A stretch of 64,000 nt of DNA from Evansella sp. LMS18 (GCF_024362785.1 NZ_CP093301.1:1054001-1118000), one strand, 5' to 3'. Shown: positions 50,370-58,736, counted from the stretch's first letter. The notes: generated by a model not told the origin, from the letters alone. Numbers and translations: made by a program.

Positions 50370-50894
50370 ATGTATAACCAAATTACCTTAATAGGACGAA
50401 TCGTGAAGGACCCCGTAGTAAACACCACCAAAGATGGCATCGCCGTCACCAGGATTAACCTTGCTGTCCGCCGCCCATTTAAAAATCAGGAAGGAAACTA
50501 CGACACGGATTTTCTCTCCTGCACGGCATGGAAAAAGCTTGCTGAAACAAGCGGCGATTATTGTACAAAAGGTTCCCTCGTCTGCGTTACCGGAAGGATC
50601 CAGATGCGAAACTATGAAACAAGTGATAATAAGCGGCTCACCTTCCCTGAACTCATTGCTGAAAACATTACCTTTCTGCACCTGAAAAGAAACCAGCAAG
50701 CGGAGGAGATTCCCATTCCGGGAGAAGAGCATGCGCCGCCCCCTCGTCAAAACCAGACAGTGGCAGCAGTATCAAGCGGATCACCCGTTTCCTCCCCTGT
50801 TCAAACTGAGCAACAGCCCCGGCATCCAGTTCAATCTTCTTCAGGCCCACCTGCACAAACCCATGCTGCCCGGGAGAATGTACAAAACTTTTAA
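50370..50894 (+). CDS. ssb: Single-stranded DNA-binding protein paralogue
   Basis: 174 residues: an OB fold in residues 1-105 (MYNQITLIGRIVKDP, FLSCTAWKKLAE, VTGRIQMRNYE) followed by a Gln/Pro/Ser-rich linker. The usual acidic tip (DDDLPF type) that recruits partner proteins is missing; the C-terminus reads ARENVQNF. AGGAGGAATAG precedes the ATG and overlaps the transposase end, so the two genes are co-translated. It is not at the rpsF-ssb-rpsR locus, so it is an accessory copy. Confidence 0.92.
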   Translation: MYNQITLIGRIVKDPVVNTTKDGIAVTRINLAVRRPFKNQEGNYDTDFLSCTAWKKLAETSGDYCTKGSLVCVTGRIQMRNYETSDNKRLTFPELIAENITFLHLKRNQQAEEIPIPGEEHAPPPRQNQTVAAVSSGSPVSSPVQTEQQPRHPVQSSSGPPAQTHAARENVQNF

Positions 50895-51045
50895 TAGCTT
50901 AAGCTGGTTATGATGAAGAGGAGTTTAAAAAATGAGGGAAAACATATTTGGCAGTCTCTTCTGAGAAAGAATAAAAGAGGTTTTATGGTATAGGCTTATT
51001 CACCGAATCTGATTTGTTGTAAAAAATTGAAAGGGGAGCATGGGT

Positions 51046-51276
51046 ATGACAGATTTAGATTTATTGAAAATAATCATTCACCGGCTGGCTAAAATTGAGG
51101 GGGAGATGATTAAAAGGAACGACCTTGAAGAAATTATCGTTCAGCTTCTCACTCAGGAAGAAAAAGTTGAAATCATTCAGGATCTGGTGGAGAGTCTGCG
51201 GCACAGCGTAGAAGCAAAACATCTTGAAAATATTAACTCAGATGAGCTCCTTCTCCGATCTATCAGAGATTATTAA
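51046..51276 (+). CDS. Small helical protein, unknown
   Basis: 76 residues, predicted all-helical and charged (ILVE-rich heptads: LLKIIIHRLAKIEGEMIKRNDLEEIIVQLL). Start ATG 51046 with AAAGGGGA at good distance; an ATG two codons upstream is too near the site. No family recognised. It follows the transposase-ssb pair by 150 bp and has its own plus-strand terminator. Could be a regulator or a remnant. Confidence 0.55.
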   Translation: MTDLDLLKIIIHRLAKIEGEMIKRNDLEEIIVQLLTQEEKVEIIQDLVESLRHSVEAKHLENINSDELLLRSIRDY

Positions 51277-51513
51277 AAACATTCATATGTTTATTTAAAG
51301 GAGGTGGTTCCATTGAGAGTTTTATAGAAATACTCCACAACTTCAGGCATGGAAACAGGTACGGCTGGCTAAAATCTTGTTTATTGAATACCCCTATTAT
51401 CCTCACTTCAGCTAATGTGCCATTCCGTAACGGCAATGCCTGAACCATTCATTGAAGGATTCCTCCAACTATTCTCTACTCTTTAACCTTCACTTTCTGC
51501 ACCTTACTTTGAT
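51277..51513. other. Short non-coding stretch with an orphan ribosome site
   Basis: AAAGGAGGTGG at 51297-51307 is followed by TTG-AGA-GTT-TTA-TAG only, suggesting a decayed gene start. No gene recognised. Confidence 0.35.
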
Positions 51514-51555
51514 GCCGCCGGTGGCCGCCATAGCCGAGCGGCTTTTTTATTTTTT
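51514..51555 (+). terminator. Plus-strand terminator
   Basis: GCCGC...GCGGC stem followed by TTTTTTATTTTTT, between the small helical protein and the symporter operon. Confidence 0.75.
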
Positions 51556-51646
51556 ACTGTAAGTTACACATATAAAAATACACAATTCTTTAAATTCTGA
51601 CATGCGGCAGATATACTTTTAAGAGGAAAACGAGGGGGTGATGTAA

Positions 51647-51784
51647 TTGACCGGAGGAATGTTTTTTGGCCTTGTAGTGGTTCCCGTTTCTATACTGATT
51701 CTCGGATTTATTTGCTACTACATAACAGGGAAGCTGGAGGAAAAAAATGATACTTCCCAGCCTGCCAGAAAAAAGACTAATTAA
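51647..51784 (+). CDS. Symporter small accessory membrane protein
   Basis: 45 residues from a TTG start preceded by AGGGGGTGAT: one hydrophobic span (MFFGLVVVPVSILILGFICYYI) then a charged tail. It ends 14 bp before the symporter start. Small single-span partners are encoded upstream of several sodium symporter families in Bacilli; the assignment rests on size, topology and position. Confidence 0.7.
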   Translation: MTGGMFFGLVVVPVSILILGFICYYITGKLEEKNDTSQPARKKTN

Positions 51785-51798
51785 AAGGAGAGGAAAAT

Positions 51799-53322
51799 AT
51801 GGATATAACAGCCCATCCCTTAACTGTTACAGTACTCATTTTATATTTGATTGTTCTTGTTGTAATAGGGTTCATCAGCTCTAAAAAAAGCTCCCAGGGA
51901 CTGACAAGCTTCTTCCTTGCGGGAAGAAACCTCAATAAATGGACGGTCGCACTATCTGCTGTCAGTTCAGGAAGAAGCTCCTGGCTCGTGCTGGGTGTAA
52001 CAGGAACTGCCTATCTCACTGGACTGAATGCGGTCTGGGCAATAGCCGGATATATAACTGTGGAAGTTTTCCTGTTTTTCTTTGTTGCTTCCCGATTCAG
52101 AAGATTCAGTGGAAATACCGGAAGTATAACTATCCCGGATATATTTGAAAGCCGCGTTGGAGATCCCAAGCGAATTCTTCGGCTTGTAAGTTCCTTAATT
52201 ATCCTTTTCTTCATGGTGGCATATGTAGGAAGCCAACTGGTCGGCGGAGCAACCGCATTCTCAGGAAGTCTCGGGATTACTCAGACCCAGGGAATGTGGC
52301 TGACTGCAGCTATTATTTTTCTCTATACCATATTAGGCGGCTTCCATGCCGTAAGTAAAACTGATGTGCTCCAAATCGGTTTCATGTTTTTCTCCCTCGT
52401 TATTCTGCCAATCGCAGGGATCATTCAATTAGGGGGATTTGATCCAGTCCTTCAAGCTATGCAAGCAGAGGGCGGCGGCTTTACCAGTCCATTCGCCTTT
52501 GCATTTGGAGCAATCATAGGTCTGCTTGGTATAGGCTTCGGCAGTCCCGGAAATCCTCACATTATCGTCCGATATATGAGCTTGAAGAATGTGAAAGAAA
52601 TGCGGCAGGCAGCACTCATCGCAACAATCTGGAACGTAGTAATGGGCTGGGGCGCAATAATGGTCGGACTAGTCGGACGTGCTTATTTTCCAACTGTCGA
52701 CGAGCTGCCAAATTCCAACTCCGAACAGATTTTCACCTCGTTGGGCGCTGAGGTAATGAACCCTTTCTTTGCAGGAATTTTGCTCGTGGCAGTACTTGCA
52801 GCAATAATGAGTTCTGCGGACAGCCAGCTTCTGGTTGGAGCAAGCGCAGCAGTCAGGGATATATATGAGCGTATTTTTGCCAGAGATAAAGAAATTCCGC
52901 AGGAAAAACTCGTATTGTACAGCCGAATCGTCATTTTTATAATTATGGGATTGTCTATCTGGCTTGCATCTGCTGCAGAAGAATTTGTCTTCTGGATGGT
53001 CCTGTTCGCCTTCGGGGGTCTTGGTGCATGCTTTGGCCCTGCACTCATTCTCACCTTCTATTGGAAGGGACTGACAAGAGCAGGTGTCCTGACAGGTATG
53101 ATTACCGGCCTTATTACCGTTATTATGGTTGCCGAACAGCCGGAATGGACATATGCATTTATTGATGTGCATGAATTCCTGAATAATTACTTCTTCGGCA
53201 TCACTTACGAAGCCGTACCAGGATTCCTGGTCGCAACCTTCTTTACGGTGGTAGTCAGCCTGTTTACTAAAAGGCCGGCGAACACCGATGAATTAATGGA
53301 TAAAATGAAAAATGCAGGTTAA
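51799..53322 (+). CDS. Sodium:solute symporter (SSS family, PutP-like)
   Basis: 507 residues, about 13 membrane spans. FFLAGRNLNKWTVALSAVSSGRSSWL resembles the sodium/proline symporter PutP (LGGRSLGPWVTALSA...). Na+ and substrate ligands cannot be assigned with certainty, so proline is only a guess; related members carry pantothenate or acetate. AAAAGGAGAGG precedes the ATG. Encoded with the small accessory protein just upstream. Confidence 0.85.
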   Translation: MDITAHPLTVTVLILYLIVLVVIGFISSKKSSQGLTSFFLAGRNLNKWTVALSAVSSGRSSWLVLGVTGTAYLTGLNAVWAIAGYITVEVFLFFFVASRFRRFSGNTGSITIPDIFESRVGDPKRILRLVSSLIILFFMVAYVGSQLVGGATAFSGSLGITQTQGMWLTAAIIFLYTILGGFHAVSKTDVLQIGFMFFSLVILPIAGIIQLGGFDPVLQAMQAEGGGFTSPFAFAFGAIIGLLGIGFGSPGNPHIIVRYMSLKNVKEMRQAALIATIWNVVMGWGAIMVGLVGRAYFPTVDELPNSNSEQIFTSLGAEVMNPFFAGILLVAVLAAIMSSADSQLLVGASAAVRDIYERIFARDKEIPQEKLVLYSRIVIFIIMGLSIWLASAAEEFVFWMVLFAFGGLGACFGPALILTFYWKGLTRAGVLTGMITGLITVIMVAEQPEWTYAFIDVHEFLNNYFFGITYEAVPGFLVATFFTVVVSLFTKRPANTDELMDKMKNAG

Positions 53323-53345
53323 AAAAGAGGAGGTTTTCCCACAAC

Positions 53346-53414
53346 CGTGGATAACTGTTTCACGTTCGTGGATAAAGTCAACTTTTCAGTGCCCTAATAT
53401 CCACATGTGGATAA
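53346..53414 (+). repeat. Three DnaA-box-like GTGGATAA repeats (array 7)
   Basis: CGTGGATAA at 53346 and 53367 (21 bp apart) and TGTGGATAA at 53406. The last is a perfect DnaA box (TTATCCACA on the other strand); the first two differ at one position. Lies between the symporter stop and the shared terminator. Confidence 0.6.
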
Positions 53415-53437
53415 ACCAGGCATCCCATGAATAACTT

Positions 53438-53474
53438 AAAAGGAGCTGGCACACCATCGTGCCCAGCTCCTTTT
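53438..53474. terminator. Bidirectional terminator
   Basis: AAAAGGAGCTGG...CCAGCTCCTTTT stem with a 13-nt loop between the convergent symporter and the 53489 gene. Confidence 0.85.
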
Positions 53475-53488
53475 ATAATCACATACCA

Positions 53489-53878
53489 TTAGTCCTCAGA
53501 TAGTCCTGCCAGCTTCAGCTCCACATGCTGTTTCCATTTCTGTTCTCCCGGAATCAGTTCTTCATGAAGAAATTTCATCCGCTCCCCTTCATCATTAAAC
53601 TCCGTTTCCACGTTAACAGCCTTGTGGATTGCCTTCTGAAACTTTTTTAACGATCCCACGGCTGTTTCATCATTACCGAAAACAGACATAACAGTCAGGT
53701 TTTCCTCGTTGTACGGAATAAGCCCGAGCATGATCTGTTTCATCAGCCTGTCGCCAATATCCAGATCCCCTTTTGTATAACATTCACTTATAAACTGAAG
53801 TGAGGACTCCACTTCCTTCAGGAGGCCTGTGTATGTAATGAGAAACTTCTGTTGAGCTTCTGTGAGATTTTCGCTCAT
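53489..53878 (-). CDS. Helical protein of unknown function
   Basis: 129 residues, no signal or membrane span, predicted helical (LTEAQQKFLITYTGLLKEVESSLQFISECY). I do not recognise the family; helical small proteins near flagellar chaperones exist, but similarity is not evident. ATG 53878 has GGAGAGGG. Transcribed toward the shared terminator, just downstream of pxpC. Confidence 0.75.
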   Translation of the reverse strand: MSENLTEAQQKFLITYTGLLKEVESSLQFISECYTKGDLDIGDRLMKQIMLGLIPYNEENLTVMSVFGNDETAVGSLKKFQKAIHKAVNVETEFNDEGERMKFLHEELIPGEQKWKQHVELKLAGLSED

Positions 53879-53962
53879 CAAACCCTCTCCTTCCAGCTTC
53901 TCCTCGTAAAAATAACATCACTTTATTTTTCCCGAAGTACCCAAGCCCTCCGCAGTACTCAA

Positions 53963-54922
53963 TTAATTTCCTGCTGCGAGAGCAAGTTTCTTTAAAACCT
54001 TTTCCCGGTTTCTGTATAACTCCTGGGCTTTTTCCACACTGATGCGTTCAAATTTTACAGTACTGCCTGAATGCATTTGGGCAAGCAAGGGCAAGTCAAC
54101 AGAGATAACTGTACCGATCCGGGTGTAGCCGCCGGAAGTCTGCCGGTCGGCAAGGAGAATAATCGGCTGGCCGCTGGATGGCACCTGCACAGTGCCCATC
54201 GTAACAGCATCAGATAATATATCTGCTTTTTCTTTGTGCTCAACGACGGGACCACTAAGCCTGTAACCCATCCTGTCCACATCTCTTGTGAGTTCATATT
54301 CTCCCGAAAAAAATGCTTCGGTCCCTTCATCTGTAAAAGCCCAGTCATCTGGCCCGGGTATAACTCTGATTCGCCTGCCGCCTTGATAATCCGGCAGTAT
54401 ATCAGCTTTCAAAGCTCTTCCCGCAAGGTTTTTCAACGGAGCAACCGGGACTCCGCCCTCCAGTATATCTCCTTTAAAAAGCTCCCGGCCATTTAACCCC
54501 CCCATTCCTGCTTTCAGGTAGGTGGAACGGCTGCCCAGCAGAGGCTCGGTGTTAATCCCCCCTGCAACAGCAAGGTAGGCACGGACACCTGACTTTGGAG
54601 CACCGAACGCAAGCACCTGGTCTTTTTTCACAAGCACAGACTTCCAGGGGGGAACATCACGTCCATCGAGAGATGCAGATAGATCTGCTCCTCCAATGGC
54701 GATGACTGTATCCCTCAGAAATTTCAGCTTCGGTCCCATCATGGTGACTTCCAAAGCTGCTTCCGTTTCTTTGTTGCCAGCGAGAAGATTTGCCGCCCGG
54801 ACGGCAAAAGGATCCATTGCTCCGGAAACAACGATTCCATATTGCTGGTATCCAGCCCTGCCAGCATCCTGGATAGTTGTAAGGAGCCCCGGCTTTTCTA
54901 CCTGGATGACCGGCTCACTCAT
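53963..54922 (-). CDS. pxpC: 5-oxoprolinase subunit C
   Basis: 319 residues of the biotin-dependent-carboxylase-like/KipA family (PGLLTTIQDAGRAGYQQYGIVVSGAMDPFAVR; ILLADRQTSGGYTRIGTV). With PxpA and PxpB it forms the ATP-dependent 5-oxoprolinase that opens pyroglutamate to glutamate. In B. subtilis the paralogue was named KipA. Overlaps the pxpA end by 4 bp. Confidence 0.93.
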   Translation of the reverse strand: MSEPVIQVEKPGLLTTIQDAGRAGYQQYGIVVSGAMDPFAVRAANLLAGNKETEAALEVTMMGPKLKFLRDTVIAIGGADLSASLDGRDVPPWKSVLVKKDQVLAFGAPKSGVRAYLAVAGGINTEPLLGSRSTYLKAGMGGLNGRELFKGDILEGGVPVAPLKNLAGRALKADILPDYQGGRRIRVIPGPDDWAFTDEGTEAFFSGEYELTRDVDRMGYRLSGPVVEHKEKADILSDAVTMGTVQVPSSGQPIILLADRQTSGGYTRIGTVISVDLPLLAQMHSGSTVKFERISVEKAQELYRNREKVLKKLALAAGN

Positions 54923-55686
54923 CCTCTATCCCCCACAGCTTTCAAGATGACCCCTTCATCTGTAAGTGTCGTACGAAGTTTCTGCACAAAGGCAAGCGCG
55001 CTCGGCTCATCTCCATGGACACAAATTGTGTCTGCCTGTAATTCAATAACTGATCCATCCACCGCAGTACATTTTCTATCTTTGACCATCCCGAGCACCT
55101 GTGCAACAGCTTCATCCACGTCATGAATCATGGCGTTGGCTTCTGTGCGGGCTGTCAGTGTTCCGTCAGGCTGATACGTTCTGTCGGCAAAAACTTCATT
55201 GGCTGTCTTCAAGCCTAGTTTTTTCCCCGCCTTCACTAGTTCACTACCGGATAAGCCGAATAAAATCAGTGATGGGTCCGAATCGTACACTGCTTCTGCA
55301 ATAGCTTCGGAAATGCTTTGGTCCACGGAAGCCATGTTAAACAAAGCGCCATGGGGCTTTACATGCTGCATTTTTGCATTATAGATCTGGCAAAATCCAT
55401 TTAACGCACTAATTTGATAAACAACGAAATTATAAATATCTTTCGGGGTTGTCTGGATTTTTCTCCGTCCAAAGCCGATCAGGTCCGGAAAACCTGGATG
55501 GGCTCCAATCCCCACTCCTTTTTCCGCGGCCATCCGGACAGTCTCTGCCATAACATTATGGTCCCCTGCATGATAGCCGCAGGCAATATTTGCGGAAGTC
55601 ACAAGCTCCAGCACCTTTTCATCCTGTCCTACTTTAAACGCACCAAAGCTTTCTCCCAGGTCACTGTTTAGATCAACCGTATACAT
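54919..55686 (-). CDS. pxpA: 5-oxoprolinase subunit A (LamB/YcsF family)
   Basis: 255 residues, starting VDLNSDLGESFGAFKVG, with the conserved SANIACGYHAGDH and GAHPGFPDL, and VKPHGALFN. Catalytic subunit of 5-oxoprolinase. AGGAGGGG precedes the ATG. Separated from pxpB by a 21-bp repeat array. Confidence 0.95.
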   Translation of the reverse strand: MYTVDLNSDLGESFGAFKVGQDEKVLELVTSANIACGYHAGDHNVMAETVRMAAEKGVGIGAHPGFPDLIGFGRRKIQTTPKDIYNFVVYQISALNGFCQIYNAKMQHVKPHGALFNMASVDQSISEAIAEAVYDSDPSLILFGLSGSELVKAGKKLGLKTANEVFADRTYQPDGTLTARTEANAMIHDVDEAVAQVLGMVKDRKCTAVDGSVIELQADTICVHGDEPSALAFVQKLRTTLTDEGVILKAVGDRG

Positions 55687-55748
55687 GTTTGTTCCCCTCC
55701 TGCCTTTACTGTGAGTTGTCCACTGAATCAGTGTAATTTACTGTTCTG

Positions 55749-55952
55749 CGAACGAAATTTGTTGTTTAATGAACGAAAATCGATGGCTATGAACGAAATC
55801 TGTGGTTCAATCAACGAAACTAATATGCTATGCACGAAATCTGTGGTTCAATGAACGATAATCGCTGTTCAATCAACGATATACGACCTTCTATCAACGC
55901 ATCCCGCGATTCAATCAACGAAAATCAATGTTCTATCAACGAAACTGCTCTT
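55749..55952 (+). repeat. Tandem 21-bp array 4 (TTCAATCAACGAAA word, 10 units)
   Basis: ACGAA-centred units start at 21, 20, 21, 20, 21, 21, 21, 21 and 21 bp intervals. Word GGTTCAATCAACGAAAT is the reverse complement of array 3. The array fills the gap inside the pxpB-pxpA pair, and the last unit touches the pxpB stop codon. Confidence 0.9.
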
Positions 55953-56678
55953 CTATTCCACCGTTTCATACTCCACTTCATACTCGCCAGCTGCCACTTG
56001 TTTTTTTATATCTTCATATTCGTCCGTGCTGATGGCCCGAAAACTTACATGGTCCCCTGCTTCAAACAGCGACGGGTTATCCCGGCCGCTATCATAAAGC
56101 ACCAGTGGAGTCCGGCCGATAATCCGCCATCCCCCTGGTGTATCAAGGGAATATATCCCCGTCTGTTCCCCGGCGATTCCTACAGAGCCGGCCGGCACAT
56201 GCGGACGGGGATTTTTAAGCCTTGGTGTGGCAATTTCCGGAGCCATACCACCCATATAAGGAAACCCAGGAGTAAAGCCAAGCATATAAATCAGGTAATC
56301 ACCACCTGTATGAATGGCAATAACCTCCTCAGCCGTCAGGTCGTTATGACCGGCAACATCCTCAAGATCCGGGGCGAACTCCCCGTCATAACATACAGGT
56401 ACGATTACTCTTTTCGCCGGAGGAAGTTCTGTTTCCTCCAGCTTCTGGTACAGCTCCTCCAGCTCGGCAGTTATCTCACTGTATTTTTTCTCGCAAGGGT
56501 CATAATAAACAGTGACTGCCGTATAGCTGGGCGTCCATTCACGCACTCCTTTAATACCATCCTTACGAAGCAGTTCTGCGAATCCTCTAATCCTGTTATT
56601 TATTCCTTTGGAAATCCCATCGCCAAACGAGACCCTGACCGCGGAATCACCCATAGGGGAAAACCGTTGTTTCTCCAT
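55953..56678 (-). CDS. pxpB: 5-oxoprolinase subunit B (KipI-like)
   Basis: 241 residues of the allophanate-hydrolase subunit 1/KipI family (FSPMGDSAVRVSFGD; GFTPGFPYMGG; TPRLKNPRPHVPAGSVGIAG). Partner of PxpC. In B. subtilis the paralogue KipI also inhibits KinA. ATG 56678 with AAGGAG at 8 bases is preferred to GTG 56687. Confidence 0.93.
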   Translation of the reverse strand: MEKQRFSPMGDSAVRVSFGDGISKGINNRIRGFAELLRKDGIKGVREWTPSYTAVTVYYDPCEKKYSEITAELEELYQKLEETELPPAKRVIVPVCYDGEFAPDLEDVAGHNDLTAEEVIAIHTGGDYLIYMLGFTPGFPYMGGMAPEIATPRLKNPRPHVPAGSVGIAGEQTGIYSLDTPGGWRIIGRTPLVLYDSGRDNPSLFEAGDHVSFRAISTDEYEDIKKQVAAGEYEVEYETVE

Positions 56679-56737
56679 CTCCAACACTCCTTACTCCGTA
56701 AAAGATGCCTGCATGCTGCACGGCACCCGATACCACT

Positions 56738-57955
56738 CTAAAAAAGCTGGGGTATTGATATGAATAAAGTTCTTACTCCCAGATAAGCTGTTAAAACCAC
56801 GACTAGCGCACCGAACACAGTGAGCCAGACTGGATGCCTGTAGTCACCAATAATTTTTTTATTATGGGCTGCAAGCAGGATTGAGCCCAATGTCAGCGGC
56901 AGAATCAACCCATTAAATGCCCCTGCTAAAACAAGAAGTGCTACAGGGCGTCCAATCAGTGCGAAAACAACCGTTGAAAAAACAATAAATCCGATAACCC
57001 AGTAGTTACGGTTCTTCTCAATCGATTTATGAAAAGAAGAAAGAAAAGTAACGGAGGTATATGCCGCTCCAATAACTGAGGTAATTCCCGCTGCCCAGAG
57101 CACCAGTCCGAACATGCGAAAGCCTATATCACCAGCTGCTATCTGGAAAACAGAAGCTGTAGGATTATCCGGGTCCAGGGCAAAACCTGCGGCCACTACA
57201 CCCAGTATCGCCAAAAACAGGATGACCCTCATAATTGAAGCCACGACAATTCCTGAAATAGCTGTGTTTGTTACATATCGTAAATTATCTTTGCCGGTAA
57301 TGCCAGCATCAAGCAATCTGTGACCGCCGGCAAAAGTTATGTATCCACCGACTGTACCACCGACAATCGTTACAATCGCCAAAATATCAAGCTCAAGAGG
57401 AGCAACAGTACGCAATGCCGCTTCCGCATACGGCGGCTGGCTGACGAACATGACATACGCTGTCAGAAGGATCATCAGGGCCCCTAAATACCGGACAACC
57501 TTATCCATCGCCATATTTGCCTGGCGGGATAAAAATATCAGTACACAAATAATCCCTGTAAAAACAGCACCCAGGACTGGATCCACTCCGAGAAGAGCGT
57601 TTGCTCCAAGGCCGCCTCCGGCAACGTTTCCAATATTAAAGGCAAGTCCCCCAAGGACAACGAAAAATGCTACAACATACCCAAGGCCAGGGAGCACCTG
57701 GTTGGCAATATCCTGCCCTCTTTTTTCTGCCACGGCAATGATTCTCCAAATATTCACCTGGGCGCCAATATCTAGTACGATTGATGCCAGAATAACAAAG
57801 GCGAAGCTGGCAAGCAGCTGTTCAGTAAAAACCGCGGTCTGTGTTAAAAAACCAGGGCCAACGGCGGAAGTTGCCATAAGAAATGCCGCTCCAAGCAGGG
57901 CACTGAGCCGTTCCTTCGCTGTCATCGTGGTTTTGTTTAATGTATTCTTCTCCAT
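56738..57955 (-). CDS. Nramp-family (YcsG-like) transporter
   Basis: 405 residues, about 11 membrane spans, with the family signature around ATSAVGPGFLTQTAVF in span 1. Nramp-like proteins next to pxp genes (B. subtilis ycsG beside ycsF) are thought to move 5-oxoproline or another organic solute rather than metal; the metal-site DPGN motif is absent here (AVGPG). Start ATG 57955 with AAAGGA. First gene of the pxp cluster. Confidence 0.85.
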   Translation of the reverse strand: MEKNTLNKTTMTAKERLSALLGAAFLMATSAVGPGFLTQTAVFTEQLLASFAFVILASIVLDIGAQVNIWRIIAVAEKRGQDIANQVLPGLGYVVAFFVVLGGLAFNIGNVAGGGLGANALLGVDPVLGAVFTGIICVLIFLSRQANMAMDKVVRYLGALMILLTAYVMFVSQPPYAEAALRTVAPLELDILAIVTIVGGTVGGYITFAGGHRLLDAGITGKDNLRYVTNTAISGIVVASIMRVILFLAILGVVAAGFALDPDNPTASVFQIAAGDIGFRMFGLVLWAAGITSVIGAAYTSVTFLSSFHKSIEKNRNYWVIGFIVFSTVVFALIGRPVALLVLAGAFNGLILPLTLGSILLAAHNKKIIGDYRHPVWLTVFGALVVVLTAYLGVRTLFISIPQLF

Positions 57956-58188
57956 AGATTTCATCCTTTCACCATACAGTCTCTCTTAATATGTGTAAAA
58001 TCTCCATGTTGAAACATGTCGATTTCACTTGTTTTAGCCGGACAATTTAAATTACCACAGCTTTTTGGAATTTGTCTATGGATTAAGCAGGTGAGGTTGC
58101 TGATATGGCAGGGGTTTTACCCAGAAGGGTGATGAAATCCAGGGTTGAGTTAAGTTCAGGAGTTGAATTTTCAGGGTCAGGGTTGAGA

Positions 58189-58290
58189 TATCGGCGAAAA
58201 ATTTATTTTATCGGCGAAATCGTGTTTTTATCGGCGAAATTTTAATTTTATCGGCGAAATCGGATGGTTTATTGGCGAAGCGCCAATAAA
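58189..58290 (+). repeat. Tandem 20-bp array 5 (TATCGGCGAAAT word, 5 units)
   Basis: Units start at 58189, 58209, 58229, 58249 and 58270. The last unit has become a hairpin, TATTGGCG-AAG-CGCCAATA. Lies in the 427-bp gap between the pxp cluster and fliT, which is otherwise empty. Confidence 0.88.
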
Positions 58291-58336
58291 GACGTTCCAC
58301 ATTAAAAATTCACTTAAAAAATAGTGCTCTGAACAA

Positions 58337-58369
58337 AACAAAAAAGGATGCTCTTTAACGGCATCCTTC
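58337..58369 (-). terminator. Terminator of fliDST
   Basis: Minus-strand stem AAGGATGC/GCATCCTT with a 9-nt loop followed by TTTTGTTTTG. Confidence 0.8.
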
Positions 58370-58382
58370 CTCAAATCCACTA

Positions 58383-58736
58383 TTAATTTTTTTTATCAAT
58401 AAACGCGCCGTCCAGCGGGGCATGGTCATATGGATTTTCATAACGCTGACCGGTCTGCTTCTTCTTTTTAAGATTCAGCATGTCCTTTTTCACACTGTTA
58501 AGGACTTCCTGGAGGCGTGGTCCCATCTGCTCATTCCGCTCCACTGCCCTCTTTAAAATAACGGCTTCTCCTTCAGTAGGTTTTACACCGCCAATTGCCT
58601 CAATAATCCGCGCCCTCTCCTCAATGAGCTCGGACAGCTTACCGATATAACTGTCCCGGCCATCTTTTTCCAACGGCTGAACTACATGCTCATAAAGCTG
58701 TTCCGTCACCTGGTATAGCTTCACAAACTGGCTCAC
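58383..58736 (-). CDS. fliT: FliT-like flagellar chaperone
   Basis: 117 residues, helical (QVTEQLYEHVVQPLEKDGRDSYIGKLSELIEERARII). Identified by its position after fliS, with a 4-bp overlap, and size; FliT is the export chaperone of the cap protein FliD. Sequence signatures are weak, as usual for FliT. Confidence 0.8.
   Translation of the reverse strand: MSQFVKLYQVTEQLYEHVVQPLEKDGRDSYIGKLSELIEERARIIEAIGGVKPTEGEAVILKRAVERNEQMGPRLQEVLNSVKKDMLNLKKKKQTGQRYENPYDHAPLDGAFIDKKN

Noticed and set aside
53340-53420. Replication origin
   Set aside because: Three DnaA-like words only, no AT-rich unwinding region, no dnaA/dnaN; kept only as a DnaA-site or repeat candidate.
55749-55952. CRISPR array
   Set aside because: Unit of 21 bp with about half variable is too short for repeat plus spacer, no cas genes nearby, and conserved blocks are degenerate.
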